Origin: Desulfobacula sp.
GTDB lineage: Bacteria > Desulfobacterota > Desulfobacteria > Desulfobacterales > Desulfobacteraceae
Direction of reading: 5' to 3'
Length of the DNA: 13,089 bases
NCBI RefSeq assembly: GCF_021107415.1
Contig: NZ_JAIOSW010000379.1
Coordinates: 1-13,089 of the forward strand
Shown: positions 6,777 through 13,089 of the stretch, in pieces
Numbering within the stretch: position 1 is the stretch's first letter
How the letters are laid out: every line of letters starts with the position of its first letter
The notes under the pieces: model-generated
Seen by the model: only the letters and a program-made list of their open reading frames with translations
The model's database searches: none
What the model was told of the DNA's origin: nothing
Translations under genes and position numbers: made by a program

Positions 6777-7886
6777 TTATGGTCTTAAGCCACCACCAAA
6801 AGATAAACTTTTTATATTTTTCCAATGAATAAATTTCTTGTCCATTTTGTCTTGGTTTTCTGCCCACCATTTACCATCAAGCTTTAGGGTGTGTTTGCTG
6901 TTTTCAGAAAATGTAGGTAGATTTTTCTTGATTTTTGAAGAGATTAAAGCAGCGGAAGATTTTCGCGCAGGACCATATGCAATATATTTTGTAACATCGG
7001 CAAGACGTTGTGAATCTGTGATGAATTTAAGGAAATCCATTATTTCTTTTTTATTTTTGTTTCGAGTTCTCTTAGGAATGCACCACAAATCAAACTCCCA
7101 AATTTGACCGTCCCAAATGATCGTCATCTCTTTGCCAATGTCTATGGCCGATTGAATACGTCCATTCCAAGCAGAAGACATTACAACTTTTTCATTTTCT
7201 AAAAGCTCAACAGGTTCTGCTCCACCTTGCCACCAAACAATGTGCTTTTTGATTGTATCAAGCTTTGTAAAAGCCCTTTCAACGCCATTATCAGTTGAAA
7301 GTGTTTCATAAATTTTATTCATGGGAACACCATCAGCAATTAAAGCCCACTCTAAATTAATTCTTGCAGAACTTCTCAAACCTCTTTTGCCTGGAAATTT
7401 TTTTGTATCAAAAAAATCTACCACTGTTTTGGGAACCTCTTTTTTGAACTTGTTGTTTTTATAAACAATCACATTTGATGAAACTGTGTTGCCAACCCCA
7501 TAATTCATCAGCGTCCCTTCTAAAAAATCTTTTTTAGAAGGCGTTCCGTCAGGTGCGGATGGAAGCGAGGCAATATCTATTTTTTCTAGTAATCCTTCTT
7601 TGCTGGCTATTATTATATCCGGCAAATACATATCAACTAAATCCCATTTTGTATTATATGATAAAACCTGAGCCCTTATATCTTTTAAACTGCCGTCATA
7701 ATTTATAACCTCTATCTGAATCCCTGTTTTTTTTTCATACGGCAAAACTTGTGCAAGCATTTGACTTTTTGTGAAAGCACCACCCCAGGAAACAACTGTT
7801 AGTTTTTGTTGTGATTTGGCATATGCTGGTTGCAAAAGAGCAATCATAAAAATTGCAAGAATAATTGATTTAACAAAATTTTTCAT
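6777..7886 (-). CDS. Periplasmic solute-binding protein, PotD-like (polyamine/amine family)
   Basis: The 369-residue protein has a clear signal peptide (KNFVKSIILAIFM core, cleavage after AYA at about residue 23). The mature part begins KLTVVSWGGAFTKSQ, as in extracellular solute-binding proteins of the spermidine/putrescine (PotD) group. The region WWQGGAEPVELLENEKVVMS, followed by SAWNGRI, is the hinge and ligand region of this group. Such proteins bind a small, often cationic, solute and deliver it to an ABC permease. No permease or ATPase gene is in the window: the neighbours are a Usp gene 63 bases upstream and an nhaC-family antiporter gene. So it is either an orphan receptor that uses a transporter encoded elsewhere or a partner of the antiporter. 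AGGAG precedes the ATG. Ligand not predictable from sequence. Confidence 0.85.
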   Translation of the reverse strand: MKNFVKSIILAIFMIALLQPAYAKSQQKLTVVSWGGAFTKSQMLAQVLPYEKKTGIQIEVINYDGSLKDIRAQVLSYNTKWDLVDMYLPDIIIASKEGLLEKIDIASLPSAPDGTPSKKDFLEGTLMNYGVGNTVSSNVIVYKNNKFKKEVPKTVVDFFDTKKFPGKRGLRSSARINLEWALIADGVPMNKIYETLSTDNGVERAFTKLDTIKKHIVWWQGGAEPVELLENEKVVMSSAWNGRIQSAIDIGKEMTIIWDGQIWEFDLWCIPKRTRNKNKKEIMDFLKFITDSQRLADVTKYIAYGPARKSSAALISSKIKKNLPTFSENSKHTLKLDGKWWAENQDKMDKKFIHWKNIKSLSFGGGLRP

Positions 7887-7901
7887 ATTTTTTATCTCCT
7901 A

Positions 7902-7940
7902 TTTTTGTTATAAAATAAAGCCTCTAAAACTTAACAAAAA
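7902..7940 (-). other. AT-rich inverted repeat between the Usp and solute-binding-protein genes
   Basis: TTTTTGTTA at 7902-7910 and its exact complement TAACAAAAA at 7932-7940 could pair over a 21-base loop containing AGAGGC. It sits just before the Shine-Dalgarno of the solute-binding-protein gene and could stabilise or separate the two messages. In AT-rich DNA a 9-bp match of this kind may be chance. Confidence 0.25.
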
Positions 7941-7949
7941 AACAACAAG

Positions 7950-8411
7950 TTATGAACGAATTAACAGAACAGAACATTTTGCATAACGTGTAACCTGAGA
8001 AGAGTTAACTCCAAGAAAATACTCTTTTATCTTTGACTCATGAGATGCCTTAATAATTATAAGGTCCGCTCCAACCTCTTTTGAGGTAAGAATAATTTCA
8101 CTATGAACTTTTCCGCCCTTTACAATAGGCTCTGTTTTAATATCATTTGGTATCTCTCTTTTTATTAAATTTTGAAGATGTTCCTTGGCTTTATTAATAT
8201 ATTTTTCACGAAAATTTTTCGGTTCAGCATAAGCTTTAATACCAAAATCAAGCTGCATGGAAGTCATCATATTTACAAAATCAAGGTCTAATACAGTCAA
8301 AATGCTCAGTTTAGCATTATAGTTTTTTGCCTCTGAAACGGCAACAGGGAAAATGGATTTCCATGAACTTTCTTTAGCAATATCAATTGGTATTAGAATG
8401 TTTTTAAACAT
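7950..8411 (-). CDS. Universal stress protein (UspA family)
   Basis: The 153-residue protein has the single-domain Usp fold: MFKNILIPIDIAKES at the N-terminus, a VKGGKVHSEII strand and turn, ADLIIIKASHES, and a C-terminal YFLGVNSSQVTRYAKCSVLLIR. The ATP-binding pattern G-x2-G-x9-G-S/T is degraded: GSHG is replaced by ASHE and the first glycines are missing, while LGVNSSQV keeps the last part. Nucleotide binding is therefore uncertain. It lies 18 bases after nhaC and upstream of the solute-binding-protein gene. Small Usp proteins encoded with transporters, such as TeaD beside the TRAP transporter TeaABC, modulate uptake, and a similar regulatory role here is an inference. GGGAG lies 9 bases before the ATG. 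Confidence 0.85.
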   Translation of the reverse strand: MFKNILIPIDIAKESSWKSIFPVAVSEAKNYNAKLSILTVLDLDFVNMMTSMQLDFGIKAYAEPKNFREKYINKAKEHLQNLIKREIPNDIKTEPIVKGGKVHSEIILTSKEVGADLIIIKASHESKIKEYFLGVNSSQVTRYAKCSVLLIRS

Positions 8412-8429
8412 AATTCATTTCTCCCATAT

Positions 8430-9896
8430 TTAATGCGTCATCGTTTTAAAATCTTCTGGTGTTATGATCATCTCATCCATATCTTTCCAACGCTGTTTTT
8501 CTTCATCGGTTGCCCTAGGAACAAAAAATCCAGTTGCCGCCCACAAAAGATCAAGCAGTGGAGATATCCAACACGCAAATGCAAAAGGTGCATAAACAAG
8601 AGTTGGAATACCTAAGGTTCCTGCAACAAAAGCGCCACCAACATTCCAGGGAATTAAAGGCGACACCAAAGTTCCACCATCTTCAATAGAGCGCGAAAGG
8701 TTGGTTGTTGAAAGTCCTTGCCCGCGATATGCTGGTGCAAACATTCTTCCCGGAAGAGCAATGGCAAGATAAATATCGCCTGTTACTGCATTTGTTCCAA
8801 CAGCAGCAAAAGTGCTTGATACAATTAATCCAAATCTACCCTTTGCAACTTTCATAACTCTCTGTAAAATAACTTCCAAACAGTGCGTTTTTTCTAATAT
8901 ACCACCAAAACCGAGTGCTATCATCATAAGCGTGATTGTCCAGGTCATAGATTGAATTCCGCCTTTGCTTAATAATTTATCGACAGTAGCAATTCCTGTC
9001 TGACTTTTATAGCCACTTTGCATAGCATTAAAAACATCGTGAAGAGAAACATCCTGAGCAATCATCGCAATAATACCACCTACAACAACACCTGCAAAAA
9101 TAGAAGGCAGTGCAGGATATTTTTTCATTGCAAGCACAACAACAACAAGTGGAGGCAACAAAAGCCACCAGGAAAGATAGAAGTTTTTTTGAAGTTCTGC
9201 ACTGATTATAGCAACAGAATCACCCTGTATTGTCCCGCCGGAATATTTCATGCCGATAAAGCCATAAATTATTAGAGCAATGATCATAGATGGCAGTGTT
9301 GTTGGCACCATTCCTTTTATGTGGCTCCATAAATCTGTACCACAAACAGCAGGCGAAAGGTTTGTGGTATCTGATAGTGGAGACATTTTATCGCCAAAAA
9401 AAGCACCTGAAACCACTGCCCCACCAGTAAAACACATAGGAATACCAAGACCCTCACCTATTCCGACAAGTGCCAAGCCTACAGTTCCAACAGTTCCCCA
9501 GGATGTTCCTGTTGAAAGTGAAATCAAAGCACACACCAAGCAGCCTGCAACCAGAAAAATACCAGGACTTAAAATCGCAAGCCCATAATAGATTAGAACA
9601 GGAACTGTTCCGCTTAAAATCCAAACACCGATTATCATACCAACCGTCATCAAGATAGCGATGGACGGCAAAGCGACGGCGACTACACTAAACAACCCTG
9701 ACTCCATATCACGCCACTTAAAACCCCATTTCCAAGCCATTGCACCTGTAATCATAATTCCTAGGGCAAGTGGAATATGAGGTGTAAAATCTTGAAAAAT
9801 GAAAAGTTGAAGCATCATAAGAGCCATCGTTAAAACAATTGGCATTAAAGCCATTACAAATGTAGGTTTAATAACTGGTTTTTCCCCTTTTTGCAT
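8430..9896 (-). CDS. nhaC: NhaC-family Na+/H+ antiporter
   Basis: The 488-residue polytopic protein has about 11-12 hydrophobic segments. It carries the NhaC hallmark GDKMSPLSDTTNLSP (168-182) and the second-half SIEDGGTLVSPLIPWN motif, which belong to the inverted structural repeats of this ion-transporter-superfamily group. Family members exchange Na+ for H+; some, like Bacillus MleN, swap organic acids (malate for lactate) with these ions. It is first in an apparent operon with the Usp and solute-binding-protein genes and is divergent from a GntR/FCD regulator, a class that often senses organic acids. That makes a solute-coupled role plausible, but this is inference. AGGGGG lies about 9 bases before the ATG. 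Third positions are richer in A/T than in pyrD or nqrF. Confidence 0.9.
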   Translation of the reverse strand: MQKGEKPVIKPTFVMALMPIVLTMALMMLQLFIFQDFTPHIPLALGIMITGAMAWKWGFKWRDMESGLFSVVAVALPSIAILMTVGMIIGVWILSGTVPVLIYYGLAILSPGIFLVAGCLVCALISLSTGTSWGTVGTVGLALVGIGEGLGIPMCFTGGAVVSGAFFGDKMSPLSDTTNLSPAVCGTDLWSHIKGMVPTTLPSMIIALIIYGFIGMKYSGGTIQGDSVAIISAELQKNFYLSWWLLLPPLVVVVLAMKKYPALPSIFAGVVVGGIIAMIAQDVSLHDVFNAMQSGYKSQTGIATVDKLLSKGGIQSMTWTITLMMIALGFGGILEKTHCLEVILQRVMKVAKGRFGLIVSSTFAAVGTNAVTGDIYLAIALPGRMFAPAYRGQGLSTTNLSRSIEDGGTLVSPLIPWNVGGAFVAGTLGIPTLVYAPFAFACWISPLLDLLWAATGFFVPRATDEEKQRWKDMDEMIITPEDFKTMTH

Positions 9897-10004
9897 ATTG
9901 TCGTCCCCCTTTTAGAATAGAATTTCAATTATCCAAATTTCTCTTGTGCAGTTGCTATTACAATCCATCCTCCTTTCTTTATAAAAAATTTTCCGGTCAT
10001 CATA

Positions 10005-10094
10005 TGGTATATCAATGAACCTTTTACAAAATTTCAATAATAGACTTATTGATATATCATTAATATAACCAGTAGTCTAATCAATGACATACCA
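10005..10094. promoter_or_regulatory. Candidate operators of the GntR/FCD regulator
   Basis: TGGTATATCAATGA (10005-10018, plus) and TGGTATGTCATTGA (10094-10081, minus) agree at 12 of 14 positions and face each other across 62 bases. The second copy lies between the -35 and -10 elements of the proposed nhaC promoter, a typical repressor position. TCAATGA recurs at 10223-10229, inside the proposed promoter of the regulator gene. The perfect palindrome TGATATATCA (10050-10059) lies just downstream of the proposed nhaC transcription start. Which of these the regulator binds is unknown. Confidence 0.4.
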
Positions 10095-10103
10095 AGCTGT
10101 CAA
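10074..10103 (-). promoter_or_regulatory. Candidate nhaC operon promoter
   Basis: On the minus strand a perfect TTGACA (10103-10098) is followed after 18 bases by TAGACT (10079-10074), four of six matches to TATAAT. The weak -10 lowers confidence. The spacer holds one of the operator-like elements. Confidence 0.4.
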
Positions 10104-10219
10104 GCCTTATTTTGATAAAAAAGCCTTTTTTTATTTCAATTTTTTTGCAAGGTGAACCAAATTATTTGAAAATCCTTGAATTTATGATGAAAGTGGGTTA
10201 AGTACCAAATCAATGTGGC

Positions 10220-10249
10220 TTGTCAATGAAATATCACAAACTCTATTAC
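10220..10249 (+). promoter_or_regulatory. Candidate promoter of the GntR-family gene
   Basis: TTGTCA (10220-10225) and TATTAC (10244-10249) are 18 bases apart, with the ATG 19 bases further on, so the leader would be only about 12 bases. The Shine-Dalgarno is only GGA at 10258-10260. The element overlaps a TCAATGA copy, which would fit autoregulation. Confidence 0.3.
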
Positions 10250-10268
10250 TTCTATTCGGATATTTAAA

Positions 10269-10907
10269 ATGAAAGATACAGTTTATAAAACTATACGGAA
10301 GCGGATTCTATATTTGGAATATCAGCCTGGGCAGATTCTGAACGAGAAGATCCTGGCCGAAGAATTTGGCGTCAGCCGGTCTCCGATCAAAGATATACTC
10401 AACCGTCTGGAGTGGGAACAGTTCATAAGAGTAATCCCCCGGACAGGGAGCATGATCACAGAGGTTGAATTCAGCCGGATCATGAATATCTATCAAGTCA
10501 GATTCGAGATCGAGTCTTTTGAAGCCAGCCTTGCAGAAAGCCAGTTTTCTTCCAAACATTGCAACCAGCTCAAGGATCTTCTTCATGCCTGCAACAACCT
10601 GTTTGACAAGAAAGATCCAAAAGCCCTGACCAAAATAGACATATCCTTAAGGGACATCATTCATGATTCAGCAGGTAACCCTGTTCTCGCAGATGTTTCC
10701 GACAAATTATATGCTCAAACATTTCGCCTGTGGTACAGCGTCCTTAGCAAAGGCGGCTGGCAAGAAGAAGTTACATCCGTGAAAACAGAAGTAAAAAAAA
10801 TTATAGAATGGTCATCCTCGGGCAAACCAAATGGACTGGTTAAGATCAGAAAAACTCAACTGCTCAACCATTTTGACCGGCTGAGCAGAAAATTTCTTGG
10901 CACTTAG
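10269..10907 (+). CDS. GntR-family transcriptional regulator, FadR/FCD subfamily
   Basis: The 212-residue protein has an N-terminal winged helix-turn-helix (about 5-65), with LAEEFGVSRSPIKDILNRLE as the HTH and IPRTGSMITEV as the wing. A helical FCD ligand-binding domain follows (about 72-208). FCD domains usually bind a metal through one Asp and three His and sense carboxylates. Here Asp124 and His201 are in place. The His of the usual D-x-x-F-H motif is Arg128, and the later H-x-x-I position is Val175. N137 of the AGN turn is kept. So the metal site looks altered. It is the only plus-strand gene and is divergent from nhaC, the most likely target. Its ribosome site is weak, which would suit low-level expression. 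Confidence 0.88.
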   Translation: MKDTVYKTIRKRILYLEYQPGQILNEKILAEEFGVSRSPIKDILNRLEWEQFIRVIPRTGSMITEVEFSRIMNIYQVRFEIESFEASLAESQFSSKHCNQLKDLLHACNNLFDKKDPKALTKIDISLRDIIHDSAGNPVLADVSDKLYAQTFRLWYSVLSKGGWQEEVTSVKTEVKKIIEWSSSGKPNGLVKIRKTQLLNHFDRLSRKFLGT

Positions 10908-10948
10908 GTTTCCTTCCGTTGAGTCTGCATGGATTAGGTCATCTGATT

Positions 10949-11119
10949 TCAAGCTATATTGGAACTACAAGCCCCATAGGTCTGAACTGCAATACTGGCG
11001 CTGGGAACAGCATCATCATATGGCACAATGGATTTAAGATAAGCAGTGATAACATTCCATGTACATATAGAGAGGTTTGACAGTAATTTCCGATCATAGA
11101 GAAAATAAATCCGCAATCA
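10949..11119 (-). pseudogene. Relic of an IS91-like (Y2) transposase
   Basis: On the minus strand the frame from 11116 to 10949 reads LRIYFLYDRKLL, then an SNLSICTWNVITAYLKSIV stretch, then PYDDAVPSASIAVQTYG. This order resembles, from memory, the middle of IS91-family transposases (KRLRIYF.DRKLLSKLS..., then ...VPYDDAVPGAVIAVQTFGD). Upstream, the codon expected to be Arg in KRLRIYF is TGA (11119-11117), and after QTYG the similarity stops and a stop codon follows at 10951-10949. No start, catalytic tyrosines or ends are present. It is a dead fragment between two convergent genes. The match is by eye, so a different rolling-circle family is possible. Confidence 0.55.
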
Positions 11120-11158
11120 TTTAAATTAATTTATCAAGGTGCGCAGGTTCGTAATTTT

Positions 11159-12370
11159 TTAAAACTTATCATAAAAGATCATGTCGTCTTCAACCCCGAG
11201 GTCATACAGCCCGTTGATAATGGCATCGATCATGGGGGGAGGACCGCAAAGATAGTATTCTATCTCTGTGGGATCTTCATGTTTGCAAAGATAGGAATCA
11301 CACAGATGGGTGTGGATAAAGCCGGTCAGGCCATCCCAGTGGTCTTCTTTTTCAGGGTTTGAAAAGGCAACGCGATAGGTGAAGTTATCATATCTTTTTT
11401 CAAGATCCCTGAAAATATCGTCGTAAAACATCTCTTTTTTGGATCTGGCGCCATACCAGAAAGAGATTTTCCGCTTTGAATTGATCCCGTCAAGTTGATG
11501 GAGGATATGGCTTCTTAAAGGAGCCATGCCCGCACCACCACCGACAAAACACATTTCATTATTTGTATCCCTGGCCATAAAATCTCCGTAGGGACCGCTG
11601 ATGGCAACCTTGTCCCCAGGCTTAAGGCCAAAGATGTAGGAAGATCCGAATCCTGGCGGGAGACCCTGTGTCCCTGGCGGAGGCGTTGCAATCCTGACAT
11701 TCATCATCATAATGTCATTATCATGGGGCGGGTTGGCAAGGGAGTATGCCCGGAACCCCGGTTTAATTCCCTTTGCGATGAGTTCCAAAAGATTGTATTT
11801 TTTCCATTCACTCACATATTTGCTTTCAATATGAAAGTCTTTAAAGATCAGATCATATTCAGGCACATCAATCTGGATATAGGCACCGGCTTTGAAATCA
11901 ATGGAGGTTTCAGGTCTGATGACCAGTTCTTTGATAAAGGTGGCAACGTTATGATTGGATACCACAACAGCATCGATTTTTTTTATTCCGAATATGGATT
12001 CAGGGAGTTTAATTTCCAGGTTATCTTTTATTTTAAGCTGGCAGGACAAACGCTTGTTGGCAAGTTTGTCTTTTCTTGTGAGATGCGCAAGTTCTGTGGG
12101 CAGGATACTGCCGCCGCCTTCAATAACTTCACACTTGCACATGCCGCATGAGCCTGAGCCGCCACAGGCAGAGGGCAGGAAAATATCCTTTTGCGATAAA
12201 GCTGATAAGAGGGATGGATTGCCGGAAATTTTAAGCTTTTCATCTTTATTCCCATTAATTGTGAGCTCAAATTCATCCTTGCCGGCGACCCTTGATTCAA
12301 CAAAGAGGAGCACTGTGACCAGGATCAAAATCACCCCTGAAAAAACCAATATGCTTAAGATGTATAACAA
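11159..12370 (-). CDS. nqrF: Na+-translocating NADH:quinone oxidoreductase subunit F
   Basis: NqrF takes electrons from NADH via FAD and a [2Fe-2S] centre and passes them to the membrane Nqr subunits, which pump Na+. The 403-residue protein has one N-terminal helix (about 2-24). A plant-type ferredoxin domain follows with cluster ligands Cys69, Cys75, Cys78 and Cys110. The FAD motif RAYS is at 207-210, the NADH motif GGGAGMAPLRSH at 277-288, and the C-terminus is YYLCGPPPMI...IFYDKF. All are standard for the family. The start is TTG at 12370: AAGGAG lies 8 bases upstream and no ATG occurs before the membrane helix. It follows nqrE by 20 bases. Neither nqrM nor apbE, often found downstream, is present here. 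Confidence 0.97.
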   Translation of the reverse strand: MLYILSILVFSGVILILVTVLLFVESRVAGKDEFELTINGNKDEKLKISGNPSLLSALSQKDIFLPSACGGSGSCGMCKCEVIEGGGSILPTELAHLTRKDKLANKRLSCQLKIKDNLEIKLPESIFGIKKIDAVVVSNHNVATFIKELVIRPETSIDFKAGAYIQIDVPEYDLIFKDFHIESKYVSEWKKYNLLELIAKGIKPGFRAYSLANPPHDNDIMMMNVRIATPPPGTQGLPPGFGSSYIFGLKPGDKVAISGPYGDFMARDTNNEMCFVGGGAGMAPLRSHILHQLDGINSKRKISFWYGARSKKEMFYDDIFRDLEKRYDNFTYRVAFSNPEKEDHWDGLTGFIHTHLCDSYLCKHEDPTEIEYYLCGPPPMIDAIINGLYDLGVEDDMIFYDKF

Positions 12371-12390
12371 TTTTAGTTCTCCTTAAATAT

Positions 12391-12999
12391 TTAAAGGGTG
12401 ATCCCTGAGAACATCATAAATGTCATGGCCATGAGACCCGCTATAATCATGGTGATGCCAAATCCTTCAAGTCCTTTGGGGACATTTGCATATTGGGTCT
12501 TTTTTCTTATGGCCGCCATGGATACAATCGCCAGCATCCAGCCGGTTCCGGAGCCTGCTCCAAAGATAATGGATTCGATAAATGTATAGTTTCTTTCCAC
12601 TATGAACAGGGAAGTTCCAAGGATGGCACAATTAACCGCGATTAAGGGTAAAAATACCCCCAGGGTTGCATAAAGCAGGGGCGAGTACTTATCAATAATC
12701 ATTTCAACAGCCTGGACAATAGCGGCAATGACGGCAATAAAGGTGATGAATTTTAAAAAGCTTAAATCAAGGTCGGAGAAACCTGCCCAGGACAATGCCC
12801 CCGGGGCAAGCAGTCCGTGATAGATGATCCAGTTGACAGGACTTGTCACGGTCAGAACAAAAATGACGGCAAATCCTAAACCAATCGCTGTCTCGATATT
12901 CTTTGAGACCGCGATAAAGGAACACATGCCCAGAAAATAGGCCAGAAGAATATTACCGATAAATACTGAATTAATAAACAGACTTAATAGATCACCCAT
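12391..12999 (-). CDS. nqrE: Na+-translocating NADH:quinone oxidoreductase subunit E
   Basis: NqrE is a six-helix membrane subunit of the Nqr sodium pump, paired with NqrD. The 202-residue length is normal. It starts with [21 protein letters not shown], where Cys26 matches the conserved cysteine at the same position in known NqrE. The second is Cys124 in the [10 protein letters not shown] segment. In Nqr structures the cysteines of NqrD and NqrE hold an iron-sulfur centre inside the membrane. The [14 protein letters not shown] helix near the end is also typical. RnfA is a homologue, but the adjacent nqrF with its fused ferredoxin-FAD domains decides for Nqr. AGGAAG precedes the ATG and the gene starts 17 bases after nqrD. 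Confidence 0.96.
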   Translation of the reverse strand: MGDLLSLFINSVFIGNILLAYFLGMCSFIAVSKNIETAIGLGFAVIFVLTVTSPVNWIIYHGLLAPGALSWAGFSDLDLSFLKFITFIAVIAAIVQAVEMIIDKYSPLLYATLGVFLPLIAVNCAILGTSLFIVERNYTFIESIIFGAGSGTGWMLAIVSMAAIRKKTQYANVPKGLEGFGITMIIAGLMAMTFMMFSGITL

Positions 13000-13016
13000 G
13001 TGTTCTTCCTACCTTT

Positions 13017-13089
13017 TTACTTATATGTTTCAGGCTTTGATATCCCGGGCAGGCTGTTTTTCAGCCAGACCAGCAACCCGATAATGAAA
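13017..13089 (-). CDS. nqrD: Na+-translocating NADH:quinone oxidoreductase subunit D (partial, C-terminus only)
   Basis: Only the last 23 codons are inside the window. They read FIIGLLVWLKNSLPGISKPE and end ...TYK before a TAA. A final hydrophobic helix followed by a short polar tail fits the end of NqrD, and the position directly ahead of nqrE is where nqrD lies in nqrABCDEF operons. The identification rests on both. Confidence 0.85.
   Translation of the reverse strand, partial: FIIGLLVWLKNSLPGISKPETYK

Larger units (their letters stand above)
9897..10268. promoter_or_regulatory. Divergent regulatory region between nhaC and the GntR-family gene
   Basis: This 372-base AT-rich gap serves both directions. 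It contains a minus-strand promoter candidate (10074-10103), a plus-strand promoter candidate (10220-10249), an inverted pair of 14-base elements (10005-10018 and 10081-10094), and a 10-bp perfect palindrome (10050-10059). The nhaC leader would be about 170 bases. It includes an AAGGAGG (9969-9975, minus) that is not followed at proper spacing by a usable start, and a 24-codon frame at 9929-10003 beginning MMTGKFFIKK that lacks a good Shine-Dalgarno. I do not recognise a riboswitch. Confidence 0.6.

Noticed and set aside
10908..11039. Plus-strand frames in the gap after the regulator, including a Trp-rich one ending HMAQWI
   Set aside because: No ribosome site or known family; the minus-strand transposase likeness explains the coding appearance better.
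11723..12151. 142-codon plus-strand frame
   Set aside because: It is antisense to nqrF, whose cofactor motifs cover the region.
12391..12999. RnfA instead of NqrE
   Set aside because: The neighbour is a fused ferredoxin-FAD NqrF, and no rnfB- or rnfC-like gene is present.
1..13089. CRISPR arrays, tRNA or rRNA genes, prophage or defence genes
   Set aside because: No regularly spaced repeats, no cloverleaf-like segments and no such gene families were seen in any gap.

Overview
The window looks like a piece of chromosome from an anaerobic, probably marine, Desulfobacteraceae-like (Desulfobacterota) bacterium. This is an inference from gene content: a Na+-translocating NADH:quinone oxidoreductase (Nqr), an NAD-linked class 1B dihydroorotate dehydrogenase (PyrD/PyrK), an unusual c/b-type cytochrome cluster, an NhaC-type antiporter and a relic of an IS91-like transposase. 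No 16S rRNA or other marker is present, so the taxonomy is tentative. Almost everything is on the minus strand; only the GntR-family regulator at 10269-10907 is on the plus strand.

Left part (1-6523, all minus, so transcription runs from 6523 towards 1). Seven genes follow one another with gaps of 72 bases or less. They are a membrane-anchored cytochrome c/TolB-like propeller protein, a cytochrome b561-like membrane protein fused to an ethylbenzene-dehydrogenase-type heme domain, an EF-hand lipoprotein, a small secreted EF-hand protein, a Tle1-like (DUF2235) serine hydrolase, pyrD, and pyrK (cut by the window edge). A good sigma70-type promoter lies at 6627-6655 in front of the first gene. 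The first two genes look like a membrane/periplasmic electron-transfer module; the EF-hand proteins may be Ca2+-binding accessories. pyrD and pyrK overlap by one base and form the pyrimidine-synthesis enzyme.

Middle part (6777-10907). nhaC, a universal stress protein gene and a PotD-like periplasmic solute-binding protein form a compact AT-rich minus-strand operon, divergent from a GntR/FCD regulator. No ABC permease or ATPase is present. A solute receptor, a Usp protein and an ion-transporter-superfamily antiporter recall the parts list of TRAP systems, and this is the best candidate here for an undescribed system. The 372-base divergent intergenic region carries promoter-like elements and inverted-repeat operator candidates. 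A perfect 32-bp palindrome lies just past the solute-binding-protein gene.

Right part (10908-13089). After a 250-base gap holding a decayed IS91-like transposase fragment come nqrF, nqrE and the 3' end of nqrD, all minus strand, in the usual D-E-F order. Nqr pumps Na+ out of the cell and the NhaC protein would use that gradient, so sodium bioenergetics links the middle and right parts.
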